This document shows, in pieces, positions 1 through 6,819 of a DNA stretch of 17,697 nucleotides (its first letter is position 1; every line of letters starts with the position of its first letter). The notes beneath the pieces are model-generated. The model saw only the letters and a list, made by a program, of their open reading frames with translations, was not told where the DNA came from and did not search any database. Origin of the DNA: a bacterium (GTDB taxonomy: Bacteria; Bacillota_I; Bacilli_A; RFN20; CAG-826); NCBI GenBank assembly GCA_019421105.1, contig JAHZFY010000018.1, forward strand, positions 1-17,697, written 5' to 3'. A program made the position numbers and the translations under genes.

Positions 1-1
1 T

Positions 2-24
2 CCCACGCATAGCGTGTGGTTTTT
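2..24 (+). terminator. Possible terminator of a gene left of the window
   Basis: The bases CCCACGC and GCGTGTGG face each other across a three-base loop, with one bulged T, and are followed by TTTTT. This resembles a small rho-independent terminator for a plus-strand gene ending before the window. The loop is tight and the stem short, so it may equally be part of a repeat or the end of another element. Confidence 0.3.
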
Positions 25-50
25 ATCTCGCGATACTCGCTTCGATAATA

Positions 51-77
51 AAAAAAGGTGCAAAATCAGCACCTTTT
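51..77 (-). terminator. Rho-independent terminator of the desulfoferrodoxin gene
   Basis: A perfect 9-bp stem (AAAAGGTGC at 53-61 with GCACCTTTT at 69-77) closes a 7-base loop. Read on the minus strand it ends in a T-run, and it lies about 20 bases past the stop of the minus-strand gene that ends at 99. The A/T ends make it potentially active in both directions. Confidence 0.8.
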
Positions 78-98
78 ACAAATAATTTTTGTTAATAA

Positions 99-479
99 TT
101 ATAGTTCTTTAACCCAAAGTCCGTGTATATTGCAGTGAGCATAAACTCTTAAAACTTTTTCATTTTCTGCTAATAATAAATCAACTTTTGGTTCTTGGCC
201 AGGTTTTAAAACGATACGATGACGTCCTAAATTAGTGGCAACCATCACCCAGTCAATCCAATGTTCTTCAGTCATAGGATGAATAACACTTCCAACTACG
301 ACGTGGCAAACATTACCTTCGACATTGACTTCTGGAATATGTTTTTCCACTGCTGCTTCTTGAGAATTAGCATTGACAACTTCCATTGGTTTACCACAAC
401 AAACTGGTGTGACATTTGCGTCGTTAATTACTCCGAAAAAGTTTTTACAAATAGGACAATAATAAAATTTATCTTTCAT
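99..479 (-). CDS. dfx: Desulfoferrodoxin / superoxide reductase (two iron centres)
   Basis: Cytoplasmic non-haem iron enzyme that reduces superoxide to hydrogen peroxide without releasing oxygen, typical of anaerobes. The 126-residue product has the usual two-domain length. An N-terminal desulforedoxin domain carries Cys8-x2-Cys11 and Cys27-Cys28, the four ligands of centre I. The C-terminal superoxide reductase domain carries His47 (in EKH), His67 (GSVIHPM), His73 (EEHW), Cys116 and His119 (HCNIHG), the His4Cys ligands of centre II, with the active-site Lys46 just before His47. The start follows a good Shine-Dalgarno, AAGGAGAT, at 486-493. It has its own extended -10 promoter and terminator, so it is probably monocistronic. 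Electron donors such as rubredoxin are not in the window. The family assignment is firm; the physiological role is inferred. Confidence 0.95.
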   Translation of the reverse strand: MKDKFYYCPICKNFFGVINDANVTPVCCGKPMEVVNANSQEAAVEKHIPEVNVEGNVCHVVVGSVIHPMTEEHWIDWVMVATNLGRHRIVLKPGQEPKVDLLLAENEKVLRVYAHCNIHGLWVKEL

Positions 480-499
480 AATTAAATCTCCTTGTTTTT

Positions 500-528
500 A
501 TTATACCAATCCATTATTAAATTAAAAA
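500..528 (-). promoter_or_regulatory. Extended -10 promoter of dfx
   Basis: On the minus strand a perfect TATAAT (505 down to 500) is preceded by TGG, forming an extended -10 box. The -35 position, 17 bases upstream (523-528), reads TTTTTA and matches consensus poorly, which is tolerated with an extended -10. It lies about 20 bases upstream of the dfx start. Confidence 0.6.
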
Positions 529-533
529 CGATA

Positions 534-562
534 TACACAAAAAATATTTAGTGTGCTATTAT
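534..562 (+). promoter_or_regulatory. Candidate promoter of the lipoprotein-sirtuin pair
   Basis: TATTAT at 557-562 is preceded by TGC, giving an extended -10. The -35 position (534-539, TACACA) is weak. It lies 26 bases upstream of the ATG at 589, back to back with the dfx promoter in a 109-base divergent intergenic region. Confidence 0.45.
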
Positions 563-588
563 GTGCTTGTGTAAAAGAGGAAAAAAAC

Positions 589-1386
589 ATGAACCAAAAA
601 ACAAAAATTTTTATGCTTTCAGCCATGACTTTGATGTTAGCTACATCTTGTGGACCATCTAAAGTTGACACTGCAAAAGCAAAAGAAACCGCAAAAGACA
701 TCGTCATCCAAATTGACGGGAACAAGGTTAATAGTCCTGATTATGTTACTATCGATTCTAAATCAAATGTTAGCAATTCAATCAATGTTGAAGCAAAAGA
801 AGTTTATAACGGCGTAGATTTAAAATTCTATATTGAATCTAGCACCACAATTCAAAAAGAAGGTGTCACCATAAAAACTCAAGCTAAACATTGGGTTTAT
901 AAACTTGATGGCTTCATCTATCATAGTGAATTCAATTCATCAGTTGCAGGAACAGTAAAACAAACAACTAAAAATGCTTATGAATCTGATGCTGACGCTA
1001 TTAAATTGTTCCAAGAAACAATTTTAGTGGCAAACGCATATAGCGAATCATTAAAAGTTTTAGACTTAACCAAAAGCGCTGCTAATGGAATTATAGAATT
1101 CATCGATGATGAAACTAGTGTTGAAGGAAAAGATGAACTTAAATTTGATTTTTATTCTAGTGGTAAAGGCTCATTAGTTGCCGAAGCAACACTTGCTAAA
1201 TATGAAGGTGACACATTAAAAGGTACAGCCTACACAAAATCTGAAATCAAAGATTATTTAATTAAATCGCAAGAAACAGAACTCAAAAGTGTTGATGATG
1301 ATGAAAATATCGTCGGATCTAAATACTTTGACTACGGTAAAAACAAAATCGAATTACCAAGTTTAGAAGAATATCCTATTAAATAA
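589..1386 (+). CDS. Predicted lipoprotein of unknown function
   Basis: I do not recognise the family. The 265-residue product starts with a lipoprotein signal: positive residues (NQKTK), a hydrophobic stretch (residues 7-18), then ATSC with Cys21 as the likely lipidated residue. The mature part is hydrophilic, rich in Lys, Ser, Asp and Glu, with alternating beta-like stretches and no further membrane segment. It is therefore probably displayed on the outer face of the membrane. I chose the ATG at 589 because it follows AGAGG (576-580) at a good distance and begins a signal peptide. The in-frame GTG at 553 would put a Cys-containing stretch before it and lies in the promoter. The stop is 5 bases before a sirtuin gene, so the two are probably one transcript. 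The binding role is unknown. Confidence 0.8.
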   Translation: MNQKTKIFMLSAMTLMLATSCGPSKVDTAKAKETAKDIVIQIDGNKVNSPDYVTIDSKSNVSNSINVEAKEVYNGVDLKFYIESSTTIQKEGVTIKTQAKHWVYKLDGFIYHSEFNSSVAGTVKQTTKNAYESDADAIKLFQETILVANAYSESLKVLDLTKSAANGIIEFIDDETSVEGKDELKFDFYSSGKGSLVAEATLAKYEGDTLKGTAYTKSEIKDYLIKSQETELKSVDDDENIVGSKYFDYGKNKIELPSLEEYPIK

Positions 1387-1391
1387 TTAAA

Positions 1392-2108
1392 ATGGATAAA
1401 TACGAACAACTAAAAACTATTATTAAGAATTCTAACTCGATAGTGGTTTTTTCTGGCGCTGGAATCTCAACTGCAAGTGGGATTCCAGATTTTCGTAGTG
1501 AAGATGGTTTATTTAATCAAAAAGAAAAATATCCACCTGAAGAAATAGTCTCTCACCACTTCTTTTATCAAAATACGGATTTATTTTATGACTTTTATAA
1601 AAATAAGATGATGTATTTAAACGCTAAACCAAATAAGGCACATGAATACTTTGCTTCTTTGCAAGGAAAAAGACAAGTAGTCATCGTCACTCAAAATATC
1701 GATGGCTTACATCAACTTGCGGGTTCCAAATACGTTTATGAACTGCATGGATCAATTCATCGAAATTACTGCGAGGATTGCCATTCGTTTTATGATGCGT
1801 CATATGTTAAAAAATATAATGGTATTCCAAGATGTAAAAAATGTGGTGGCTTAATTAAACCAGACGTTGTTTTATATGAAGAGGGCTTAAATGAAGATAT
1901 CATCATGCGTTCGATAAATGCTATATCTACATGTGATACTTTAATAATCGTAGGAACATCTTTATTGGTTTATCCTGCCGCAAATTTTATCAATTATTTT
2001 AAAGGTAAGAATTTGATTTTAATAAACAAGTCAAAAACTAATTACGACCATATTTGTGACCTAGTTTTTTATGAAGATATCGTATCTGTCATAGAAAAAA
2101 TTAAATAG
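1392..2108 (+). CDS. cobB: Sirtuin: NAD-dependent protein deacylase
   Basis: Removes acyl groups from lysine side chains of proteins, consuming NAD and yielding nicotinamide and O-acyl-ADP-ribose; cytoplasmic. At 238 residues it has the standard length of bacterial class III/U sirtuins. Visible motifs are GAGIS (22-26) and GIPDFR (30-35) for NAD binding, TQNIDGLH (100-107), catalytic His119 in ELHG, a zinc site of Cys127, Cys130, Cys148 and Cys151, and KPDVVLYEE near 156-164. Acyl preference cannot be read from the sequence. The start at 1392 is 5 bases past the lipoprotein stop and has no Shine-Dalgarno. The reading frame needs this ATG for the NAD motif, so translation probably relies on coupling to the preceding gene. 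No clear terminator follows before the clpB promoter region. Confidence 0.93.
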   Translation: MDKYEQLKTIIKNSNSIVVFSGAGISTASGIPDFRSEDGLFNQKEKYPPEEIVSHHFFYQNTDLFYDFYKNKMMYLNAKPNKAHEYFASLQGKRQVVIVTQNIDGLHQLAGSKYVYELHGSIHRNYCEDCHSFYDASYVKKYNGIPRCKKCGGLIKPDVVLYEEGLNEDIIMRSINAISTCDTLIIVGTSLLVYPAANFINYFKGKNLILINKSKTNYDHICDLVFYEDIVSVIEKIK

Positions 2109-2147
2109 TTATAAAAAATTAATTTATATATAAATTACTCAAATATT

Positions 2148-2174
2148 TTAGCACTTGCACTTGACGAGTGCTAA
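2148..2174 (+). promoter_or_regulatory. CIRCE operator (HrcA binding site) of clpB
   Basis: The inverted repeat TTAGCACTT - 9 bases - GAGTGCTAA matches the CIRCE consensus (TTAGCACTC-N9-GAGTGCTAA) at 17 of 18 arm positions, with the exact 9-base spacer. HrcA represses heat-shock genes through this element and is released on protein stress. It lies 51 bases upstream of the clpB start and covers the -35 box, so HrcA binding would block RNA polymerase. hrcA is not in the window. Confidence 0.95.
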
Positions 2175-2189
2175 TTTTACGTATATAAC
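2161..2189 (+). promoter_or_regulatory. SigA-type promoter of clpB, overlapping CIRCE
   Basis: TTGACG at 2161-2166 is separated by exactly 17 bases from TATAAC at 2184-2189. The -35 hexamer sits in the CIRCE spacer and first base of its right arm. Confidence 0.75.
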
Positions 2190-2225
2190 TATTTATGCAA
2201 TGAATTTGCAAAGGAGGTCTAAATT

Positions 2226-4346
2226 ATGGCAATGAACCAACCATTTGATTATTCTAAAGATGAAAACGTCCTTGCTAAGTTTGGGCGTAACATCAATGAA
2301 GAAGTTAAAAAGGGCAAAATTGATCCTGTTATAGGAAGGGATGATGAAATTAGAAAGATCATCCAAATTTTAGCTAGAAAAACTAAAAACAATGTCATCT
2401 TAATTGGCGAACCTGGTGTAGGTAAAACCGCAATATTAGAAGGTTTAGCACAAAGAATCGTCAAAGAAGATGTCCCTACTACTTTAAAAAATAAAGAAAT
2501 TTATGAACTCGATATGGGTGCGTTAGTAGCGGGTGCGAAATATCGTGGCGAATTTGAAGAAAGATTAAAAGCAGTCTTAAATAAGATTAAAGAATCTGAA
2601 GGTAAGATTATTTTATTTATCGATGAAATTCATTTAATTGTCAGCGCTGGAAAATCTGATGGAGCACTCGATGCTTCAAACATGTTAAAACCAATGTTAG
2701 CAAGAGGCGAAATCGATTGTATTGGCGCTACTACTTTAAATGAGTATAGACAATATATTGAAAAAGATAGAGCTCTAGAAAGAAGATTTCAACCTGTTTT
2801 AGTCAATGAGCCAACAGTGAGTGATTCTATTTCAATATTAAGAGGTTTAAAAGAAAGATTTGAATCTTTCCACGGTGTTAAAATTACCGATGGTGCATTA
2901 GTCAGCGCGGTGGTTTTATCAAACCGTTATTTAACATCAAGATTTTTACCTGATAAAGCAATTGACCTAGTTGATGAAGCTTGTGCTTCAATTAAAGTCG
3001 AAATTGAATCTTCCCCTACTGAACTCGATGAATTAGATCGTAAGGTAAGACAACTAGAAATTGAAAAAGTTGCTTTAGAAAAAGAAAAAGATGAATCATC
3101 AATCAAAAGACTTGCAGCTTTAAATAAAGAATTAGAAAAAGCTAAAGAAAAACAAAGTCAATTAAATCAACAATGGAATCTAGAAAAAAATAACATCGCT
3201 AAAGGCAAACAATTAAAAAACGATATCGAACAAGCAAAATTTGAACTCAGCCTAGCGTTTAATCAAGGTGATTATCAAAAAGCAAGTCGACGTCAATATC
3301 AAACAATACCTGAATTAGAAGCAAAATTAAAAGATATTGAAAATGGCGATGAAAAAGTATCAAAACTAGTTTCAGAGATTGTCGATGAAGAACAAATCGC
3401 AAAAATCGTTTCTAAAATGACAAACATTCCTGTTTCTAAAATTTCCAAAGGTGATAAAGAAAAAGTCTTAGATTTATATGACACCTTATCAAAAAGAGTC
3501 ATTGGACAAGACGAAGCTTTACACTTAGTTAGCGATGCTATCTTGCGTCAAAGAGCGGGAATTAAAGATCAAAATAGACCTATTGGAAGCTTTCTATTTT
3601 TAGGACCTACAGGTGTAGGTAAAACTGAAGTAGCAAAAACTCTTGCTTCCGCGCTATTTGATTCAGAATCGCACATTATCAGAATCGATATGTCTGAATA
3701 TATGGAAAAATTCTCCACTTCTAGACTAATTGGTGCCCCTCCAGGCTATGTAGGGTATGAAGAAGGTGGGCAACTCACTGAAAAAGTAAGAAGAAATCCT
3801 TATTCAATCGTCTTATTTGATGAGATTGAAAAAGCCCATCCAGAAGTATTTAATCTACTTTTACAAATGTTAGATGATGGAAGATTAACCGATTGTCAAG
3901 GAAGAGTGGTCGATTTTAAAAATACCATTATTATCATGACTTCTAATCTAGGTTCCCAATACCTATTAGAAAACGATAAACAAAGCGTAGAAACTTTGCT
4001 TCATCAAACATTTAAACCAGAGTTTTTAAATCGTATTGATGAAATAGTTTATTTCAATCCTTTAAATAAAGATACTCAACTAAAAATCGTCGATAAGATG
4101 TTGAATGAATTGTCTAATAGATTAAATGAGAATTACTACTCATTCACCTATTCAGATAAACTTAAACACTTTATTTTAGATGAGTCATTTGATGTCAATT
4201 TTGGAGCAAGACCTATAAAAAGATTTATTCAAAATGTAATTGAGACTCCAATCGCTACGAAAATCATCAAACAAGAAGTTAATACAAAGGATAAATATCT
4301 TGTCGATGTAAATGATAATAAAGAAATTATCATCAAAAAACTTTAA
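2226..4346 (+). CDS. clpB: ClpB disaggregase, form lacking the N-terminal domain
   Basis: Hexameric AAA+ chaperone that pulls polypeptides out of aggregates, working with DnaK. Two ATPase domains are visible. The first has Walker A GEPGVGKT (61-68) and Walker B around IDE (132-134); the second has Walker A GPTGVGKT (460-467) and Walker B FDE (531-533), followed by the GAPPGYVGYEEGG loop family signature. Between them, residues about 265-385 form the long Lys/Glu-rich coiled-coil middle domain that separates ClpB from ClpA/ClpC. The product has 706 residues against about 860 for a full ClpB. The substrate-binding N domain is absent, and the protein begins almost at the first ATPase linker. The start is certain: a very strong AAAGGAGGT (2210-2218) lies 7 bases upstream, and the promoter and CIRCE directly precede it, so no longer form can exist here. 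HrcA-controlled heat-shock gene, monocistronic with its own terminator. Confidence 0.96.
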   Translation: MAMNQPFDYSKDENVLAKFGRNINEEVKKGKIDPVIGRDDEIRKIIQILARKTKNNVILIGEPGVGKTAILEGLAQRIVKEDVPTTLKNKEIYELDMGALVAGAKYRGEFEERLKAVLNKIKESEGKIILFIDEIHLIVSAGKSDGALDASNMLKPMLARGEIDCIGATTLNEYRQYIEKDRALERRFQPVLVNEPTVSDSISILRGLKERFESFHGVKITDGALVSAVVLSNRYLTSRFLPDKAIDLVDEACASIKVEIESSPTELDELDRKVRQLEIEKVALEKEKDESSIKRLAALNKELEKAKEKQSQLNQQWNLEKNNIAKGKQLKNDIEQAKFELSLAFNQGDYQKASRRQYQTIPELEAKLKDIENGDEKVSKLVSEIVDEEQIAKIVSKMTNIPVSKISKGDKEKVLDLYDTLSKRVIGQDEALHLVSDAILRQRAGIKDQNRPIGSFLFLGPTGVGKTEVAKTLASALFDSESHIIRIDMSEYMEKFSTSRLIGAPPGYVGYEEGGQLTEKVRRNPYSIVLFDEIEKAHPEVFNLLLQMLDDGRLTDCQGRVVDFKNTIIIMTSNLGSQYLLENDKQSVETLLHQTFKPEFLNRIDEIVYFNPLNKDTQLKIVDKMLNELSNRLNENYYSFTYSDKLKHFILDESFDVNFGARPIKRFIQNVIETPIATKIIKQEVNTKDKYLVDVNDNKEIIIKKL

Positions 4347-4350
4347 GATG

Positions 4351-4384
4351 ATGCGATGGAAAAGCAAATCCATCGCATTTTTTT
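4351..4384 (+). terminator. Rho-independent terminator of clpB
   Basis: A perfect 10-bp stem (ATGCGATGGA at 4351-4360, TCCATCGCAT at 4369-4378) with an 8-base loop is followed by a run of seven Ts. It lies 4 bases past the clpB stop and ends only 23 bases before the cysK start codon. Confidence 0.93.
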
Positions 4385-4407
4385 ACTATTTTATATAAAA
4401 TATAAAT

Positions 4408-5283
4408 ATGGAAAAAATTGGCAACACCCCTTTAATAAGATTAAATAACATAGAAAAGTATTTTAATTTAAATGTCAGACTATATGGAAAAGTCGAATCT
4501 TTTAATTTAACTGGCTCTATTAAAGATCGTGCAGCGTATCAAATAATTAAAGATTATTTAGATGATGGTTTAATTAATGATGATACCTTAATCATTGAAG
4601 CCACAAGTGGAAATACTGGTATATCATTAGCCGCTATTGGTCAAATGCTAAATAAGAAGGTATGCATTATTATGCCATCTTCTATGTCTAAACAAAGACA
4701 AGAGATGATCAAACAATATGGAGCAACTTTAATATTAAATGAAGGTGGCATGAAACAAAGCCATGATCTCGCTATTAAAATGCATGAAGAAAATAAAAAT
4801 TCTATCATTGCGGGACAATTTGAAAATTATTCAAACATCAAGGCGCACTTATTAACTACTGGTCCAGAAATCAAAAGCCAATGCCCTAATGTCAAATATA
4901 TTTTTGCTGGTTTTGGAACAGGTGGCACCGCTAGTGGGCTAGCGATGTATTTTAAAGGACAAGTCGATGTGATTGCAATTGAACCAGCCCAATCACCACT
5001 ATACACAAAAGGTTATGCAGCCCCACATCTTATACAAGGTATAGGCGCCAACTTTAAACCATTAAATTTTAAAGACGACCTAATAAAACAAATCATTACT
5101 GCCGATGATAAAAAGGCGATAGAATATGCAAAATTAATACATAAACTAGAAAATTTATTTGTTGGCTATTCTAGTGGCGCAGCTTTACTAGGGGCTATTG
5201 ATTATATAAAGAAACACAACCTAAATGATGTTGATATCGTCATCATTTTTCCAGATAAAGGAGATAGATATTCATGGAATTAA
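4408..5283 (+). CDS. cysK: Cysteine synthase (O-acetylserine sulfhydrylase), PLP enzyme
   Basis: Makes L-cysteine from O-acetylserine and sulfide in the cytoplasm. This 291-residue fold-type II PLP enzyme begins with IGNTPLIRL. Lys39 in TGSIKDR is the Schiff-base lysine, TSGNTG (66-71) binds the substrate carboxylate, GTGGT (170-174) the PLP phosphate, and Ser255/256 in YSSGAA the pyridine nitrogen. IEPAQSP and PHLIQGIGA near 191-214 resemble CysK more than CysM, though the TGS form of the lysine motif also occurs in CysM. cysE follows with a 10-base overlap, which fits a two-gene cysteine pathway. The start has no Shine-Dalgarno, and an in-frame TAA at 4396-4398 excludes a longer protein. 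A TATAAA at 4394-4399 lies so close to the ATG that the mRNA may be nearly leaderless, or expression may depend on read-through from clpB. No T-box or riboswitch fits in the 23-base gap. Confidence 0.93.
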   Translation: MEKIGNTPLIRLNNIEKYFNLNVRLYGKVESFNLTGSIKDRAAYQIIKDYLDDGLINDDTLIIEATSGNTGISLAAIGQMLNKKVCIIMPSSMSKQRQEMIKQYGATLILNEGGMKQSHDLAIKMHEENKNSIIAGQFENYSNIKAHLLTTGPEIKSQCPNVKYIFAGFGTGGTASGLAMYFKGQVDVIAIEPAQSPLYTKGYAAPHLIQGIGANFKPLNFKDDLIKQIITADDKKAIEYAKLIHKLENLFVGYSSGAALLGAIDYIKKHNLNDVDIVIIFPDKGDRYSWN

Positions 5284-6029
5284 AATTAGATAAAAACAAA
5301 GTTTTAAATAAAGAAAAAATTTTATTATTTATTGAGGAAATGAAAAAATATTTATTTCCGGATATATTTTGTGAATGCGTCAAAATTAATCATGCTTTGC
5401 AAAATGCAAGATTATTATGCGAACAATATATCGTTGATGATGTGAATAAAATCGACTCTTTTTTTGATCAAGTAGAAACATTAAAAGACAATTTATATAA
5501 GGATTTATCATATTTTTATGATTGTGATCCTGCTTGTAATTATATCGAAGAAATCGTTATTTCTTATCCTGGATTTAAAGCTATTTTATATCATCGAATT
5601 GCTCATATCATGTATGAATTAGGATTAAAAATAACTGCAAGAATAATTTCTGAAGAGGCACATTTTTCAACGGGTATCGACATCCATCCTGGAGCAAAAA
5701 TAGGCGTGCCATTATTTATCGACCATGGAACAGGTATCGTCATTGGTGAAACAACAATTATTGGAAATAACTGCCGCATCTATCAAGGTGTAACTTTAGG
5801 AGCTTTATCTTTAACTAAAGGTCATGAATTACACGATGTTAAAAGACACCCTACAATTGGAGATAATGTCACTATATATTCAGGCGCGGCTATTTTAGGC
5901 GGAGATGTTAAAATCGGCAATAACGTCGTCATTGGTTCTAACGTCTTCATATTTGGAGATAGCATACCTGATAATCATAAGGTCATATTAAAAAAACCTG
6001 ACTTGATATTAATTGAAAAGAAAAAATAG
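5274..6029 (+). CDS. cysE: Serine O-acetyltransferase, long EpsC-like type
   Basis: Acetylates L-serine with acetyl-CoA to O-acetylserine, the substrate of the preceding cysteine synthase. The 251-residue product has an alpha-helical N-terminal half (about 1-125) with the DPAC segment near 85-88, then a left-handed beta-helix of hexapeptide repeats (about 135-230). Candidate catalytic residues by comparison with E. coli CysE are Asp136 and His138 (DIHPGA), His151 (DHGTG) and His192 (RHP). The long N-terminal part with the SYPGFKAILYHRIAH stretch resembles the EpsC branch. The start overlaps the end of cysK and follows AAAGGAG at 5257-5263 inside that gene. The C-terminus ends in LIEKKK and lacks the terminal isoleucine that docks CysE into CysK in the classical complex. 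The stop codon is embedded in the terminator stem. Confidence 0.93.
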   Translation: MELKLDKNKVLNKEKILLFIEEMKKYLFPDIFCECVKINHALQNARLLCEQYIVDDVNKIDSFFDQVETLKDNLYKDLSYFYDCDPACNYIEEIVISYPGFKAILYHRIAHIMYELGLKITARIISEEAHFSTGIDIHPGAKIGVPLFIDHGTGIVIGETTIIGNNCRIYQGVTLGALSLTKGHELHDVKRHPTIGDNVTIYSGAAILGGDVKIGNNVVIGSNVFIFGDSIPDNHKVILKKPDLILIEKKK

Positions 6030-6046
6030 GCTATTGCCTATTTTTT
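6021..6046. terminator. Bidirectional terminator between convergent genes
   Basis: AAAAAATAGGC and GCCTATTTTTT flank a 4-base loop, forming an 11-bp stem with an A-run on one side and a T-run on the other, so it can end transcription from both strands. The cysE stop (6027-6029) is inside the left arm and the stop of the minus-strand flavoprotein gene begins at the last base of the right arm. Confidence 0.88.
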
Positions 6047-6663
6047 TAATGATGGAAGTTCATCCATTCTTTTTTTAATTTAGGAGGTAACACTCCATTT
6101 TTATTTCCAAGTTCAATAAGTTTTAATTGATAAGCCATATTAATAGCAAGATTTTCTAAAGTGTTTACCCCTTCTAAATCGTATTTGACTTCGATGGCTT
6201 CTTTAGCAAAGACAATATTCCAATAAGTTGATGAAATAATAGGCATGTTATTAATCAAAAAATGTTTATTAATAGCTTCTAAAGCAGAATCGTTACCACC
6301 TCTTCTAGCCACTAAGACACTAGAGGCAGGTTTAAAGGCTAAATATTGACCATAAGCAGTAGATAAACGGTCTAAGATAGATAATACTCTTCCGCTTGGA
6401 TGAGCATAATAAGTCGGAGAGCCAACGATTAATCCATCACATGTTTTCATCATTTCTCCAATCTCGTTAACTACATCATCATGAAAACACATTCCATGAC
6501 TATTACAAAATCCACATCCAATGCAGTCTAAAGTTGTCCCGTTTCCAACATGGATAATTTCTGAATCAATTTCTAATTCTAACAATTTATTTTTAATGAT
6601 ATTTAACGCCTCATAAGTCGAACCATGAGCATTAGGACTTCCATTAATTAATAATACTTTCAT
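6046..6663 (-). CDS. Flavodoxin-fold NAD(P)H reductase with iron-sulfur flavoprotein Cys motif
   Basis: Member of the NADPH-dependent FMN reductase / iron-sulfur flavoprotein family, 205 residues, cytoplasmic. GSPNAHGST (8-16) is the FMN phosphate loop and GSPTYY (81-86) the second FMN loop. Between them, Cys47-x2-Cys50-x2-Cys53-x5-Cys59 matches the compact cysteine motif that holds a 4Fe-4S cluster in iron-sulfur flavoproteins of anaerobes. This suggests electron transfer between a ferredoxin-like donor and FMN, but the natural partner is unknown. The start follows AAAGAGGTG (6669-6677). A weak -10 (GATAAT at 6685-6690, minus strand) lies in the gap after the tRNA terminator, so the gene may have its own promoter. 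Link to the nearby superoxide reductase is speculation. Confidence 0.85.
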   Translation of the reverse strand: MKVLLINGSPNAHGSTYEALNIIKNKLLELEIDSEIIHVGNGTTLDCIGCGFCNSHGMCFHDDVVNEIGEMMKTCDGLIVGSPTYYAHPSGRVLSILDRLSTAYGQYLAFKPASSVLVARRGGNDSALEAINKHFLINNMPIISSTYWNIVFAKEAIEVKYDLEGVNTLENLAINMAYQLKLIELGNKNGVLPPKLKKEWMNFHH

Positions 6664-6710
6664 ATAAACACCTCTTTAATAATTATTATCTAACATATTT
6701 TGATGATAGA

Positions 6711-6740
6711 TAAAATAAAAACTGACACGAGATCAGTTTT
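6711..6740 (-). terminator. Terminator downstream of the tRNA-Arg gene
   Basis: An 8-bp stem (AAAACTGA at 6718-6725 with TCAGTTTT at 6733-6740) with a 7-base loop starts 2 bases past the tRNA CCA end. On the minus strand it is followed by TTTTATTTTA. Confidence 0.8.
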
Positions 6741-6742
6741 AT

Positions 6743-6819
6743 TGGCGTCCCTGAGTGGATTCGAACCACCGGCAGACCGCTTAGGAGGCGGTTCCTCTAT
6801 CCAACTGAGGTACAGGGAC
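6743..6819 (-). tRNA. tRNA-Arg, anticodon CCU
   Basis: The minus strand folds into a complete cloverleaf. The acceptor stem is GTCCCTG/CAGGGAC, the D-arm CCTC...GAGG, and the anticodon stem ACCGC/GCGGT has loop CTCCTAA (anticodon CCT at 6783-6785). The T-arm GGTGG/CCACT contains TTCGAAT. The discriminator is G and the CCA end is encoded, giving 77 bases. It reads the AGG arginine codon. Its 5' end sits directly behind the T-run of the hairpin that follows the alpha/beta hydrolase gene. Confidence 0.97.

Noticed and set aside
553..588. GTG start at 553 for the lipoprotein
   Set aside because: It overlaps the -10 region, has no SD, and would place extra cysteines and charges ahead of a clean signal peptide starting at 589.
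2120..2137. 18-base AT-only palindrome between the sirtuin gene and the CIRCE site
   Set aside because: It contains only A and T in a very AT-rich gap, where such symmetry arises easily; it has no terminator features.
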